A DNA stretch of 64,000 bases from Hevea brasiliensis (Eukaryota; Streptophyta; Magnoliopsida; Malpighiales; Euphorbiaceae): positions 43,518,750-43,582,749 of the forward strand of contig NC_079509.1 of NCBI RefSeq assembly GCF_030052815.1, read 5' to 3'. A model generated the notes under the pieces. It saw nothing but the letters and a program-made list of their open reading frames with translations. It ran no database searches and was not told the DNA's origin. Every line of letters starts with the position of its first letter. The stretch's first letter is position 1. Made by a program: the position numbers and the translations under genes. Shown in pieces: positions 46,420 to 58,119 of this stretch.

Positions 46420-47160
46420 GTTCTTCATGAAAATTGTTCATTTAGGTCTTAACTTTATTTTCCTTTTTGAATCACCTAATTCGGAGCTGTGTAGCTCAAG
46501 TTATACCCAAAACACGATTAATGTTCACATCACTATTCATGCTGCAGATTTAGTTCTAGCAGATTTCTCAATCCAACTTCGTTTAGTAATTTGATCAAGT
46601 TAAGTCCATAATTTGGTCTAATGTTCTCCATATGAAATGTTCTACTTTGTCTTAGGTTTCCATTGATTTAAAAATCGCCCAAATCAGAGTTTTCTAGAGA
46701 GAGTTATAGCCTTGCAAAATTTACTATTCATTTGGTCAATTTTAGGTGCTCAAATTCTAGTTGATTCGATGACCCAAATTCATTCTGCAATTTGATTGAG
46801 TTAAGTTCATAATTTGGCCTAACATTCTTCATATGAAATGTTCTACTATATCTTAGGTTTACATTGGTACAAGAATCGCCTAAATCGGAGTTTTCTGGAG
46901 AAAGTTATAGCCTTGCAAAGTTTACTGTTTATTTGGTCAATTTTAGGTGCCTAGATTCTGGCAGATTTGGTGACCCGAATTCGTTCCACAATTTGATTGA
47001 GTTAAGTTCATAATTTAGCCTAACATTCTTCATATGAAATGTTCTACTATATCTTAGGTTATATGAAATGTTCTACTATATCTTAGGTTTACATTGGTTC
47101 AAGAATCACCTAAATTAGTGTTTTCTAGAGAGAGTTAAGGCTATTTAAACTTTACTGTTC
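46420..47160 (-). repeat. Tandem ~200-bp module repeats in D LTR
   Basis: The block cttcatatgaaatgttctac / tatcttaggtt / gagagttatagccttgcaaa / tttggtcaattttaggtgc recurs about three times, with an extra partial duplication at 47034-47085. Confidence 0.75.
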
Positions 47161-47905
47161 ACGTGCATAATTCTGCAGGTTCCAAAATTTTATCTCCCAT
47201 TTCAAGGCTCATTTCGGGTAGCTTAAGTTCATTCTCGGGGCAAGGTATCTTCATGAAAATTCTAGCCCTATGTCTTAAGTTTCATTTCCAATTGGTTTCA
47301 CAACAATTGGAGTCATGTAACTTAAGTTATGGGCTTCCAAACACACTGATATCAATGTGCAAAATTCTGCCCTAAGTTCAAATTTTCATTTCTTCAATTA
47401 CTTCTATTAACCAACCTCAATTCACATTTAATTCACCCAAAATGACTTTAATTTAGCATTGACACATCAATGGCACTTCCTAGCACAAACCTCACAATTT
47501 TCAAATGCCAAAGTTTGTAATTTTCCCTAATCCTACAATTTCATTACTTCCATTCATCAACCCAATGTCAATTCAAACTAAATAAACCTCGAATGATCAT
47601 AATTTAACACTACACACACCAACTTCACTCTCTAGCACCAAAATCCAATTTCCCCATGAACCCTAATCTTCCATAATTCAATTTATGCAATCCCATGAAA
47701 TCTTACTACTTCCAATCATGCATACTACTTCACTTTAACTTAGATTTATCATCAATTTAATTAAAAATACATCAAACCCTAATTTTTCTCTCATTTGGCC
47801 AAAACCCTAGTTTAGGTTCCATACATGTTTTCTTTCATTTTCTTATGAAATTTCATCATAAATTAACTTCATTCTAAGTTTATACAACTAATCTAACATG
47901 AAAGA

Positions 47906-47915
47906 AACTTACCTC
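47906..47915 (-). promoter_or_regulatory. D putative leader-intron splice donor
   Basis: Minus strand gag|gtaagttt, a near-perfect donor, ~290 nt downstream of the TA tract. Confidence 0.5.
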
Positions 47916-48189
47916 TTGTTGATTTCTTTCCAACTTCACTTTTCTTCCAATTCTTGTTCTCCTTGCTTTTAATCTCTCAATCAAAGATCTCTTTGATGTT
48001 TTCTTTTAGTGGGCTATGGAATTTATGAAGGGAATTTAAGAGAATTAAAACTTGAGAGGGGAAATCAATGAGGGGAAGTCAATGAGGGGAAGAAGTGGAA
48101 GAAGAAGAGAAAAAGAGAGAGAGAGGAAGAGAGAGGAGAGGGTGGTGGCATCTTATGAAAAAAAAAAGAGTTGAAAAAGACATTTGTCT

Positions 48190-48194
<5 letters not shown>

Positions 48195-48240
<46 letters not shown>
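48195..48240. repeat. (TA)n microsatellite in D LTR
   Basis: 46 bp of alternating TA; the shorter copy at 62056-62078 marks the deletion joint in the other LTR. Confidence 0.95.
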
Positions 48241-48246
<6 letters not shown>

Positions 48247-48583
48247 TTTATCCCCAAAATTAGCTTATTAAAATTATAAATTTTAATTGTGTCATAAGGA
48301 TAATTAAACTTAAATTTTTATTCTTTTTTTTTTTTTTACATTTACACTTAATTTTTCCTTTTAATTAAATAATTAAATTTAACTATCAAAAGCCCATAAG
48401 TCTTTCATTTTAATTTTGTTATAATGGAAATGAAAGTTTAAGTTTTCATTTCATAAATTTTCCCTTATATATTTTTACTTGAATTTTTCTTCAATTTTTT
48501 ACCCCATAATTCCTTTCATTAATTTCATTTAATTTAATTGATATTTGGGTCAAAAGTCAACTCTTGAGGTGAATTGACCAAAA

Positions 48584-50687
48584 TGAAGGAACGGAAGCGT
48601 GAAAAACACAAGATTATACCATTGAATTCAAAAATTTTCACCTAGGGTCACATGCACCATGCAAGATTTATTTTTATCTATTTGATTTCAATGATAAACA
48701 ACATATTAAAACTCTTTTAATATGTTTTTGGATCTGTATTTGCCATTTAAGATTTTAAAATTAATCAGATTAATTTTAGAACCCTAGATTAAATCAAGAA
48801 CGATTACACTAACCTCTTGATGTCTTTGCAGCGTCTGCGCCTTTGAGATTCGTCTTGAGACACGGATGTTGTCCCTCTAGCTTGTCCACACCAAGAACAC
48901 CTATGGCAGCCCTTGAACAGCTTCTAAAGCCTTTTCTATTAATTAGAAATTCAAGTTCTGCCTTTTAAGAGATTAGAGATGTAAACAGGACACTAGAAAC
49001 AATTTCTAGTGTTCTTAATACAAGAGATTGATGGCTAATCTCTTTGAATTGATGAGAGATGAAGAGAAATAGCTGGAGAGGCTCAAAGTGGCGTGACAAT
49101 TGAGAGGAGAGGCTGCTGGTTATGTTTTCTTTTCATAACCACACTTAAATAGCTAGGTTAACACATTAAACCCTAGCCACATGTCACCTTTTGATTAGCT
49201 CTAGGTTTAAGTGACCCAATCACATTGTGCCAAGTGTCAAACCTATATTTAATCTTGATTTTAATCATCTTACATGATTAAAAAACATTTGGCAAGCTTA
49301 TGTGTTATGCCATGTGTCACCATCTCATGGTGCCACGTGTCACACTGTGAAATGACCAAAATGCCCCTGTGTCTTAATTTTGAGTTTTTAACCCAAAATA
49401 ATTATTTTCTTCTTCTAATTAATTTATATCAAATATAAATTAATTAATTAATCTCCATTAATTAATTTCTCATCAATTAAATTCATATTTAAACACTTTA
49501 AATATAAATTTAATTTATACTACACATCCAATAATCTAGATTTGGTTTCAAGCATGCTAGGGACTTTGCAATTTAATTACAAACCAAACCTATTTAATTA
49601 ATCAATTAAACTCTTTAATTAATTAATTAAATCATATTTAAATAGGTGATAACTTGTGTATGTGTGTGACTTACTAGGCTCATCACTAATTGGCAATGAG
49701 ACATGATATCAACTCTTAATATCATCAGAACTCTTTCTTACCATAAATGATTTCTCTAAATCATTTTATGAACCTCATAGACCATGGTTAACACCTAGCA
49801 TAGCATGCCATGGCCACCCAATTAGTAATAAGATTTACCTTAAATGAACCTATAATCATATGTTACCATGCACTAGAATCTCTCTGTTACAAAATCCCAA
49901 GTCAAGCTGGAGTCATGGTTTATGTCAAACTCCATTTGCTATGAATATTATGTTCTCTTTTAATTCCAGTTCTTGATTAAAAGATTTTTGTCATCAGAAA
50001 CTCTTTTCTGAATAAATCTATCTATCCTGGCCAGGAACTTGAAACATCAAGAACAATTAAATGAACATAGGATTTTAACTCTATTTACTTAGAGGAACAG
50101 ATTCCATCTTGATCAACACCTACCTCCATATATAACTAGCAGGAGCCAACACATGCCCATATACCCATACATAGTACAAGTATGAAAGCAGTATCAAACT
50201 CAAACTACCTATATACAAGATAACTGTGCTATCTCGTGTCTAAAGATTATATGCATCGATATGATTTATGACAAAACATTGACAAGAGTAAACTCCATGT
50301 GCTTGTCATAAGTGTCACTGGTTCGGCCTACTTATCATTTATAAGTGCCTATCATGTTTGTTATATGGCATGAGACTCACCATTCCATCTTATTTATATC
50401 TCATATAAATAACTTGGGAACAAACATGAATACAATCTTTCTGGATAAGTCATGTCCTTATTATGAAGTATCCTCGATTGTGAACCTATTTATGATACTT
50501 TGTGCTAGAAATATTGTCACTCATATTCTTAACAACTTTAAGAATAATATTTCTAACAAAATATCAATGGACCTTTTCTATTACACATAAATATATTATG
50601 TAAACGGAAAAGTGGAAATGCCTTTTATTATTAAAAATATGTACAAGATACATACTAAATGATATGCTCTAGGGCATACTACTAACA
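48584..50687 (-). repeat. E 3' LTR (2104 bp)
   Basis: tgaaggaac to ctactaaca; sense start tgttagtagtatgccc. A TATTTAAG-like box (minus) is near 49155-49145. No genes. Confidence 0.95.
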
Positions 50688-50700
50688 ATCTCCCACTAGC
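50688..50700 (-). other. E polypurine tract
   Basis: Minus strand gctagtgggagat, abutting the LTR; typical of copia. Confidence 0.85.
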
Positions 50701-51292
50701 ACTAGAGCCATTCATTACAATATCTTAGACCTATCTTCTCAAGATGTCGGTCTAACTGAGTCTGTGACATAGGCTTAGTGAATGGATCACCGGATTTTCA
50801 CCGATGCTATTTTCTGCATGGCTACATCGCCGCCCAACTATTTCTCGATAATGTGGTAGCGCCTTTCTATGTGTTTGGATTTACGGTGAGACCTTGGTTC
50901 CTTAGCCTGTATGATCGCTCCGTTATTGTCACGGTGTAATGGAACTACGACTCAATGGAAGGAACTCTGTAAGTTACATCACGAACTTCTTTATCCAAAC
51001 GACTTCTTTTGCGACATCGATGCGAATATACTCGACCTCGATGAGTGGAATCTGCGATGCGTGCTCTGTTTGGAACTCTTCCAACCGATCGCATCTCCAT
51101 TACAAATGAACATATATCCAGAGGTAGACTTTCTATCATCGATATCCGATTGGAAATCGTAATCGTATAACCATCCAATTGCAAGTCTCCACCTCCATAA
51201 ATCAAGAATAAATCCTTAGTTCTTCTCAAGTACTTAAGGATATTCTTGACAGACTATCCATGTTCCAAACTGGATTGGATTGATACCGCTAG
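50701..51292 (-). pseudogene. E RNase H region, frame-scrambled at CAG/CTG sites
   Basis: Aligns by DNA with the RNase H of F (25380-25930), for example the blocks catggctacat, tctatgtgtttggattt and gaacttctttatccaaa, yet no long frame survives. Where F or the expected codons carry cag or ctg, E repeatedly reads cga, cg or ccg. RNase H would remove the RNA strand during reverse transcription. A plus-strand frame at 50911-51162 and a minus one at 50945-51229 are by-products of the scrambling. Confidence 0.8.
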
Positions 51293-51772
51293 TCAAACTA
51301 ACGAGATATGCGATATCCGCCTAGTACACAACATTGCATACATTAAACTTCCAATAGCCGAAGCATATGGAATCCTGGCCATCTTATCTCTTTCTTCAGG
51401 TGTCTTTGGAGACATCTCTTTAGAAAGGTGGATGCCATGTCTCACTGGTAACAATCCTCTGTTGGAATCAAGCATGTTAAACCTCTTTAACACCTTTTCC
51501 AAGTATAGACTTTGGGATAAACCAATTATTCTTTTCGCTCTATCTCTATAGATGCGAATCCCAAGAATATAGGTTGCCTCCCCTAAGTCTTTCATGGAGA
51601 ATGTATTTGACAACCATACCTTTATAGTCGTCAACATACCTGTATCATTACCCATCAACGATGTCATCCACATATAAGACAAGGAAAGTGATAGCACTGT
51701 CACTAACCTTCTTATATACACATGGCTCATCCTCATTTTTGATAAAACCAAAGGATTTAATGGCTTCATCAA
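51293..51772 (-). pseudogene. E reverse transcriptase, C-terminal part
   Basis: Frame of 159 codons overlapping the main pol frame. After the Asp-Asp strand it gives LLMGND-type sequence, then FSMKDLGEATYILGIRIYRD, RAKRIIGLSQSLYLEKVLKR and IPYASAIGSLMYAMLCTR. It is separated from the upstream frame by a small indel near 51657 at a position where a CAG is expected, and it ends in another such site near 51310. Confidence 0.88.
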
Positions 51773-53681
51773 AACGGATGTTCCAACTCCTCGAAGCTTG
51801 TTTCAACCCATAAATGGATCGCTTTAGCTTGCATACCTTAGAACCATCTTGGGATTCAAATCCCTTAGGTTGTTCCATGAAAATGTTTTCTTCAATGTAT
51901 CCATTGAGAAAAGCTGTTTTGACATCCATCTGCCAAATCTCATAATCATAGTATGCAGCTATTGCTAATAAAATCCTAATTGATTTAAGCATGGCAACAG
52001 GCAAGAAAGTCTCCTCATAGTCTATTCCTTGCCTTTGGCGAAACCCTTTCGCTACTAGCCTTGCCTTATAGGTCTCTACCTTTCCATCAGAACCAATTTT
52101 CTTCTTGAAAACCCATTTGTTCCCTATAGGTACAATACCTTCAGGTGGGTCAATAAGATCCCAAACTTGATTCTTATACATGGAATCAATCTCGGATTTC
52201 ATAGCATCAATCCATTTTGAAGAGTCTATATCTGATATAGCTTCTTCATAGGTAAGTGGATCATCTCCATGATCTACTTTTTCATGAGTAGACAACTCTT
52301 GTTCTTCTTCATGAAGAAAACCATATCTCACTGGTGGGTGAGATACCCTGGTTGTTCTACGAGGACCAGCTGTAGATGTTTCATCAATGGGTATAGGTTG
52401 ACTAGATGGATCTATATCCATCTGATCTGTTGGTTGGTCAGAATTCTCCAATTCTAACTCTATTTGCCTTCCTTTGCCTCCTTCTTGAACAAACTGTTGT
52501 TCAAGAAATGTGGCATCTCTACTTATCACAACCTTTTGTGAAGTAGGCAAATAAAAATAATATCCAAAACTATCTTTTGGATATCCAACAAATCGACCTT
52601 TTTCTGATCTGGTCTCCAATTTATCAGTGTTCAGCTTTTTGATATAAGCTGGACAACCCCAAATCTTAACATGCTTAAGACTTGGTTTTCTTCCATGCCA
52701 TATCTCATAAGGTGTGGAAGAAACTGATTTTGATGGAATCCTATTCAGAATATATAAAGCTGATTCTAATGCAAATCCCCAAAAGGAGATTGGCATATCA
52801 GTATAGCTCATCATACTACGTACCATATCCAATAGGGTACGATTTCTCCTTTCAGATACACCATTCAGCTGTGGCGTTCCTGGAGGAGTCAACTGAGAAA
52901 CAATGCCATGCTCTCTCAAGTATTCATCAAATTCAGTACTCAAATATTCACCTCCACGATCTGATCGAAGAGCTTTAATACTTTTTCCTGTTTGATTTTC
53001 TACTTCAGATTTAAATTCCTTAAACTTTTCAAAGGATTCATGTTTGTATTTCATCAAATACAAAAACCCAAACCTTGATTTATCATCAGTAAAGGTAATA
53101 AAATAATGAAAGCCCCCTCTAGCCATTTCTTTAAACGGACCACATACATCACTATGTATTAGTTCCAAAATATTTTCAGCTCTTAGCCCTTGTCCAACAA
53201 AGGGTGATCTAGTCATTTTGCCTTGAAGGCAAGATTCACAAGTTGGAGTAGGCTCAGAGCCCAATGAGGATAGAATACCCATTTTCTCCAATTTTGTAAT
53301 CCTATCTTCTATAACATGACATAACCTTAAGTGCCAAATATATTTTGAACTTGAGTTGGTTTTCACCATGGCATTGCATTCATTTAGATTGCTATACTCT
53401 GGCCATTGGAAACACTTTCTTACTGGCAATGGAAACACTTTCCTGTTGGCAATGGAAACACTTTCCTGTTGGCAGTGGAGACACTTTCCTTTGCCTTTAT
53501 CGCCTTTAATCTTCCTTTTCTGCTTAGCTATTTTCTTGGAAGGACCAGAATCGAGGTTTCTTTTTCTTATTGCCCTTCTTCTTGTTGGACTTTCCAGTGA
53601 AGAAGATGCAACCAAAGCTACCTCTTTTCCTTTATTGCAGCATATTCTTTTGGACAATAACCAGCATGTTGAGTAATTCAC
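51648..53681 (-). CDS. E copia pol: GAG-pre-integrase, integrase, reverse transcriptase
   Basis: A 677-codon open frame. After a degenerate zinc-knuckle region (residues ~60-95) it carries the HHCC domain (WHLRLCHV, CESCLQGKMTRSPF), the integrase core with LIHSDVCGPF (Asp), LRSDRGGEYLS (Asp) and NGVSERRNRTLLDMVRSMMS (Glu), and GRKPSLKHVKIWGCPAY. A variable linker precedes the RT with WVFKKKIGSDGKVETYKARL, IWQMDVKTAFLNG (Asp) and LYVDD at the end. No protease active site is visible in this frame, so the frame start is not a natural start. It belongs to a Gag-Pol polyprotein; the clade is probably Tork/TAR/Angela-like, not firmly assigned. Coding is otherwise unusually clean for this window. 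Confidence 0.93.
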   Translation of the reverse strand: MNYSTCWLLSKRICCNKGKEVALVASSSLESPTRRRAIRKRNLDSGPSKKIAKQKRKIKGDKGKGKCLHCQQESVSIANRKVFPLPVRKCFQWPEYSNLNECNAMVKTNSSSKYIWHLRLCHVIEDRITKLEKMGILSSLGSEPTPTCESCLQGKMTRSPFVGQGLRAENILELIHSDVCGPFKEMARGGFHYFITFTDDKSRFGFLYLMKYKHESFEKFKEFKSEVENQTGKSIKALRSDRGGEYLSTEFDEYLREHGIVSQLTPPGTPQLNGVSERRNRTLLDMVRSMMSYTDMPISFWGFALESALYILNRIPSKSVSSTPYEIWHGRKPSLKHVKIWGCPAYIKKLNTDKLETRSEKGRFVGYPKDSFGYYFYLPTSQKVVISRDATFLEQQFVQEGGKGRQIELELENSDQPTDQMDIDPSSQPIPIDETSTAGPRRTTRVSHPPVRYGFLHEEEQELSTHEKVDHGDDPLTYEEAISDIDSSKWIDAMKSEIDSMYKNQVWDLIDPPEGIVPIGNKWVFKKKIGSDGKVETYKARLVAKGFRQRQGIDYEETFLPVAMLKSIRILLAIAAYYDYEIWQMDVKTAFLNGYIEENIFMEQPKGFESQDGSKVCKLKRSIYGLKQASRSWNIRFDEAIKSFGFIKNEDEPCVYKKVSDSAITFLVLYVDDIVDG
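53401..53495 (-). repeat. 23-bp tandem repeat in E zinc-knuckle codons, ~4 copies
   Basis: Units start at 53401, 53425, 53448 and 53471 (ggcaatggaaacactttcct core). The minus strand repeatedly encodes the start of a CCHC knuckle (KCFHCQQ). The 23-bp unit is not a multiple of 3, so each copy shifts frame. Confidence 0.9.
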
Positions 53682-54240
53682 TAAGGTGCATTCTGTTTAG
53701 TCATATGGAAATTTGTCACAAAATTCCCAAAAGACTCGGGAAGGGATCAAGGATCAAATCCGTTTGTAGTTGGAAATCCATGTTGAAGTCAAGATGTTCC
53801 AACCGCTCAATCACCGAATCATCTTGTGGACATGATCCCCAACATTCGTCCCTCGGACATCCTCATACGGAATAAGCATTTAGATATCTCATACCTAGCA
53901 TTCCTGTGTGCTCACCATACAACTCTTGTAGGTGAAGGAGGATCTCACTAGCACTCTGCATGTTCTCATGTTGCTTCAGAACTCATTACTCATGGAAGCA
54001 AGCATGTAACACTTAGCTCTCATATCATGCTCCTTCCACTTGTCCAAAGTTTCATGTTCCTCTTGTGTGGCCTCTGGAGGTAAGGGACCAGGAACATTTG
54101 AATCTAGAACATATCCTATATGTTCAAGGTTCAGACAAGTTTCAAATTTCTTAGCCAATCGCATGATTAGGTCCTGTCTAGCTGTTGTGATCAAGTATGC
54201 TTGCAAGGATATTGGATGGTGGTGGTTGTTTTGTGCTCAT
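53682..54240 (-). pseudogene. E gag (copia type), frameshifted
   Basis: Start ATG 54240-54238 (MSTKQPPPSNILASILDHN), then a stop. The frame at 54206-53976 gives NLEHIGYVLDSNVPGPLPPE and ATQEEHETLDKWKEHDMRAK, followed by CYMLASMSNEF, a UBN2-type copia gag N-terminal half. Downstream, mixed frames carry LHLQELYGEHTG and later the basic region before the zinc knuckle. It forms the particle in intact relatives; here frameshifts break it several times. Confidence 0.86.
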
Positions 54241-55996
54241 TTTTATCAGAAAATTAACTGCAGAAAATAACCAGATTAATTAGTAAATGTATCATGTAAT
54301 TAACCAAAATGATTATGGTCTTTTAATCAAATTGGTCCTCCCACTAACTTAGCGAATCCTACACTTCCAAAGTAGAAAACGGAATCCTAGTTGGATGGAT
54401 TTCTAGTGGGTGATTGAATTCTTATAATTCTATTGATCATCCTCAGGTACATCCATTATTGGAATTACAATAAACTATAAGTGAGCAACTCCTTGCCTAT
54501 CACATCTCATGTGAGGTTCAATCCTTTACCTAGCCCCTAATGCTCAAAATCTCGGTACATCCATTATTGACTTATCTTGCATTAGTTAAGTTGATCCCAT
54601 TGAGACGAGAATTATGCAAATAATTTTAATGTCCTCAGGTACATCCAATATTGGCCACCAAACCATTTACATATTTACAACATCTCATGCTTAACAATTA
54701 TTCTTAAGAAAATCTCTTAAATTAATTGCATCTCATGCAACTATTTAAAATTTCTTAAAATAATTGCCCCAATGGAGGGCTTATGTTATAATTACTTTAA
54801 TTATAACATTTCCAACTTAATCATTTGTTTGGAAGATTTTATAGCCATCCTAATTACTATTAAGGTCTCACTTTACACATTATCCATTTAGCATGCATAT
54901 ATCATATAATTGCATACATTCCCATACATCTCATGCATTCATGGATAAGCGATAAATATGGTATGATCATGGACTTTCTAAGGGATTCAATTCGAGCCAC
55001 CAAGAATTGAATCAGGCATTCCTAGGTGCATTTCATTCATTCATTTTACAAGAGTTGCTGAAGGAGTACATAATCAACACTTGATATTGAATTCCTCCAC
55101 CGGTCCCACCAATGCACTTGACCTCCTTGAACTACTTGCAATCCAATATTACATAGTAATCCTTGGCATACCAAGGCGAATTTACAAGAACTTAAATAAA
55201 TGAAATTACAACCCAAAAATATTACAAACTTAATAATACATGCCCAAAATAAATTAAAATAAATTAATTAATTTACAATCCCAAAGAAACATAAAAGAAA
55301 TAAATCCAATCACATTGGTCTTTTATAGTCCATGATCATCCATCATGCATATCACTATTTAAAAATTAAATAAAACTTTAATACTTAATTTAAATTGAAT
55401 ATCTCATTTTCAATTTTAAAATTCAGATTTGAATATGATTCAAATAAATTTAAAAATTCTGATTTGAATCTCATTCAAACAAATTTAAAAATTCAGATTT
55501 GAATCACATTCAAACAACTTCAAAAATTCAGATTTGAATCACATTCAAACATTTTTAAAAAATCAGATTTGAATCACATTCAAATATTTTTAAAAAATCA
55601 GATCTGAATTTTATTGAATCAATTTTAAAAATCAGATTTAAATATGATTCAAACAACTTTAAAAATTCAGATTTGAATCTCATTCAAACAACTTTTAAAA
55701 TTCAGATTTGAATCACATTCAAACATTTTTAAAATTCTGATTTTAATCATAATTTAATTGTGTGATTAAAACAACTAATTAAACACTTTAATTAGTCAAA
55801 GAATAGGCCTTATATCATACAACAATTGCAGAATTAAAAGCCAAACCTTGAACCACCCAAGGAACCATTGATGCCATACCAATGGTGGCTTCACCATGTG
55901 TGCCACACCTCATGATCCAACCAGCAATGAATCTCTTGATCTCATGATCAAACACACAATTAAATTATATAATCAACAATCTAAATGGCAAATATA
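54241..55996 (-). other. E untranslated leader (1.75 kb)
   Basis: Between the PBS and gag. It has no coding region. It holds three copies of ggtacatccattattgg-like sequence (54446, 54554, 54638) and a 10-unit palindrome-bearing tandem array (55420-55745). Confidence 0.8.
55420..55745 (-). repeat. ~35-bp tandem array in E leader, ~10 units
   Basis: Units of the form cagatttgaatcacattcaa plus an A/T spacer. Most contain the inverted pair tttgaat/attcaaa, so each unit can fold. Confidence 0.9.
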
Positions 55997-55998
55997 GT

Positions 55999-56010
55999 GG
56001 CTCGATACCA
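55999..56010 (-). other. E primer-binding site (variant)
   Basis: Minus strand tggtatcgagcc, two bases from the LTR. It resembles the iMet site tggtatcagagc with the CAG scrambled to cg, the same change seen elsewhere in E. Confidence 0.75.
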
Positions 56011-56012
56011 AT

Positions 56013-58114
56013 TGAAGGAACAGGCGTGAAAAACACAAGATTATACCATTGAATTCAAAAATTTTCACCTAGGGTCACATGCACCATGCAAGATTTATTT
56101 TTATCTATTTGATTTCAATGATAAACAACATATTAAAACTCTTTTAATATGTTTTTGGATCTGTATTTGCCATTTAAGATTTTAAAATTAATCAGATTAA
56201 TTTTAGAACCCTAGATTAAATCAAGAACGATTACACTAACCTCTTGATGTGCTGCAGAGTGTCTGCGCCTTTGAGATTCGTCTTCAGGACACAAAATGTT
56301 GTCCCTCTAGCTTGTCCACACCAAGAACACCTATGGCAGCCCTTGAACAGCTTCTAAAGCCTTTTCTATTAATTAGAAATTCAAGTTCTGCCTTTTAAGA
56401 GATTAGAGATGTAAACAGGACACTAGAAACAATTTCTAGTGTTCTTAATTCAAGAGATTGATGGCTAATCTCTTTGAATTGATGAGAGATGAAGAGAAAT
56501 AGCTGGAGAGGCTCAAAGTGGCGTGACAATTGAGAGGAGAGGCTGCTGGTTATGTTTTCTTTTCATAACCACACTTAAATAGCTAGGTTAACACATTAAA
56601 CCCTAGCCACATGTCACCTTTTGATTAGCTCTAGGTTTAAGTGACCCAATCACATTGTGCCAAGTGTCAAACCTATATTTAATCTTGATTTTAATCATCT
56701 TACATGATTAAAAAACATTTGGCAAGCTTATGTGTTATGCCATGTGTCACCATCTCATGGTGCCACGTGTCACACTGTGAAATGACCAAAATGCCCTTGT
56801 GTCTTAATTTTGAGTTTTTAACCCAAAATAATTATTTTCTTCTTCTAATTAATTTATATCAAATATAAATTAATTAATTAATCTCCATTAATTAATTTCT
56901 CATCAATTAAATTCATATTTAAACACTTTAAATATAAATTTAATTTATACTACACATCCAATAATCTAGATTTGGTTTCAAGCATGCTAGGGACTTTGCA
57001 ATTTAATTACAAACCAAACCTATTTAATTAATCAATTAAACTCTTTAATTAATTAATTAAATCTTATTTAAATAGGTGATAACTTGTGTATGTGTGTGAC
57101 TTACTAGGCTCATCACTAATTGGCAATGAGACATGATATCAACTCTTAATATCATCAGAACTCTTTCTTACCATAAATGATTTCTCTAAATCATTTTATG
57201 AACCTCATAGACCATGGTTAACACCTAGCATAGCATGCCATGGCCACCCAATTAGTAATAAGATTTACCTTAAATGAACCTATAATCATATGTTACCATG
57301 CACTAGAATCTCTCATTACAAAATCCCAAGTCAAGTTGAGTCATGGTTTATGTCAAACTCCATTTGCTATGAATATTATGTTCTCTTTTAATTCCAGTTC
57401 TTGATTAAAAGATTTTTGTCATCAGAAACTCTTTTCTGAATAAATCTATCTGTCCTGGCCAGGAACTTGAAACATCAAGAACAATTAAATGAACATAGGA
57501 TTTTAACTCTATTTACTTAGAGGAACAGATTCCATCTTGATCAACACCTACCTCCATATATAACTCGCAGGAGCCAACACATGCCCATATACCCATACAT
57601 AGTACAAGTATGAAAGCAGTATCAAACTCAAACTACCTATATACAAGATAATCGTGCTATCTCAGTCTAAAGATTATATGCACTGATATGATTTATGACA
57701 AAACATTGACAAGAGTAAACTCCATGTGCTTGTCATAAGTGTCACTGGTTCGGCCTACTTATCATTTATAAGTGCCTATCATGTTTGTTATATGGCATGA
57801 GACTCACCATTCCATCTTATTTATATCTCATATAAATAACTTGGGAACAAACATGAATATAATCTTTCTGGATAAGTCATGTCCTTATTATGAAGTATCC
57901 TCGATTGTGAACCTATTTATGATACTTTGTGCTAGAAATATTGTCACTCATATTCTTAACAACTTTAAGAATAATATTTCTAACAAAATATCAATGGACC
58001 TTTTCTATTACACATAAATATATTATGTAAACGGAAAAGTGGAAATGCCTTTTATTATTAAAAATATGTACAAGATACATACTAAATGATATGCTCTAGG
58101 GCATACTACTAACA
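56013..58114 (-). repeat. E 5' LTR (2102 bp)
   Basis: Colinear with 48584-50687; ends gcatactactaaca, followed by caaaa. Confidence 0.95.
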
Positions 58115-58119
58115 CAAAA

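Larger units (their letters stand above)
45019..48583 (-). repeat. D 3' LTR, main portion
   Basis: tgtcacacctta at the left is the LTR 3' end. In sense order it holds: the (TA)n TATA-like tract (48240-48195), donor GAG|GTAAGTTT at 47913/47912, a tandem repeat of ~200-bp units near 46400-47160, a three-hairpin array 45909-45773, and a double hairpin 45510-45474 with CAG ending at 45470. It is cut by E, whose target caaaa is at 48579-48583. Confidence 0.92.
48584..58114 (-). mobile_element. Element E: Ty1/copia with 2.1-kb LTRs (9.5 kb), the innermost insertion
   Basis: LTRs 48584-50687 and 56013-58114, perfect target duplication caaaa (48579-48583, 58115-58119), and the uninterrupted target is visible at 62402-62420. 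Minus strand: PBS, 1.75-kb leader, gag, integrase, RT, RNase H, polypurine tract. The LTR copies are almost identical, so this is the youngest insertion; some differences may be sequence errors (see findings). Confidence 0.95.

Noticed and set aside
48195..48240. (TA)n tract as a centromeric satellite
   Set aside because: It is a simple microsatellite confined to the D LTR and shared by its other LTR.
50345..50590. 81-codon frame repeated at 57772-58017
   Set aside because: It is the same stretch of the two E LTRs; near-identity reflects recent insertion, not a gene family.
55420..55745. Possible CRISPR-like repeat array
   Set aside because: Units are contiguous, diverged and AT-rich without unique spacers, inside a plant retrotransposon leader.
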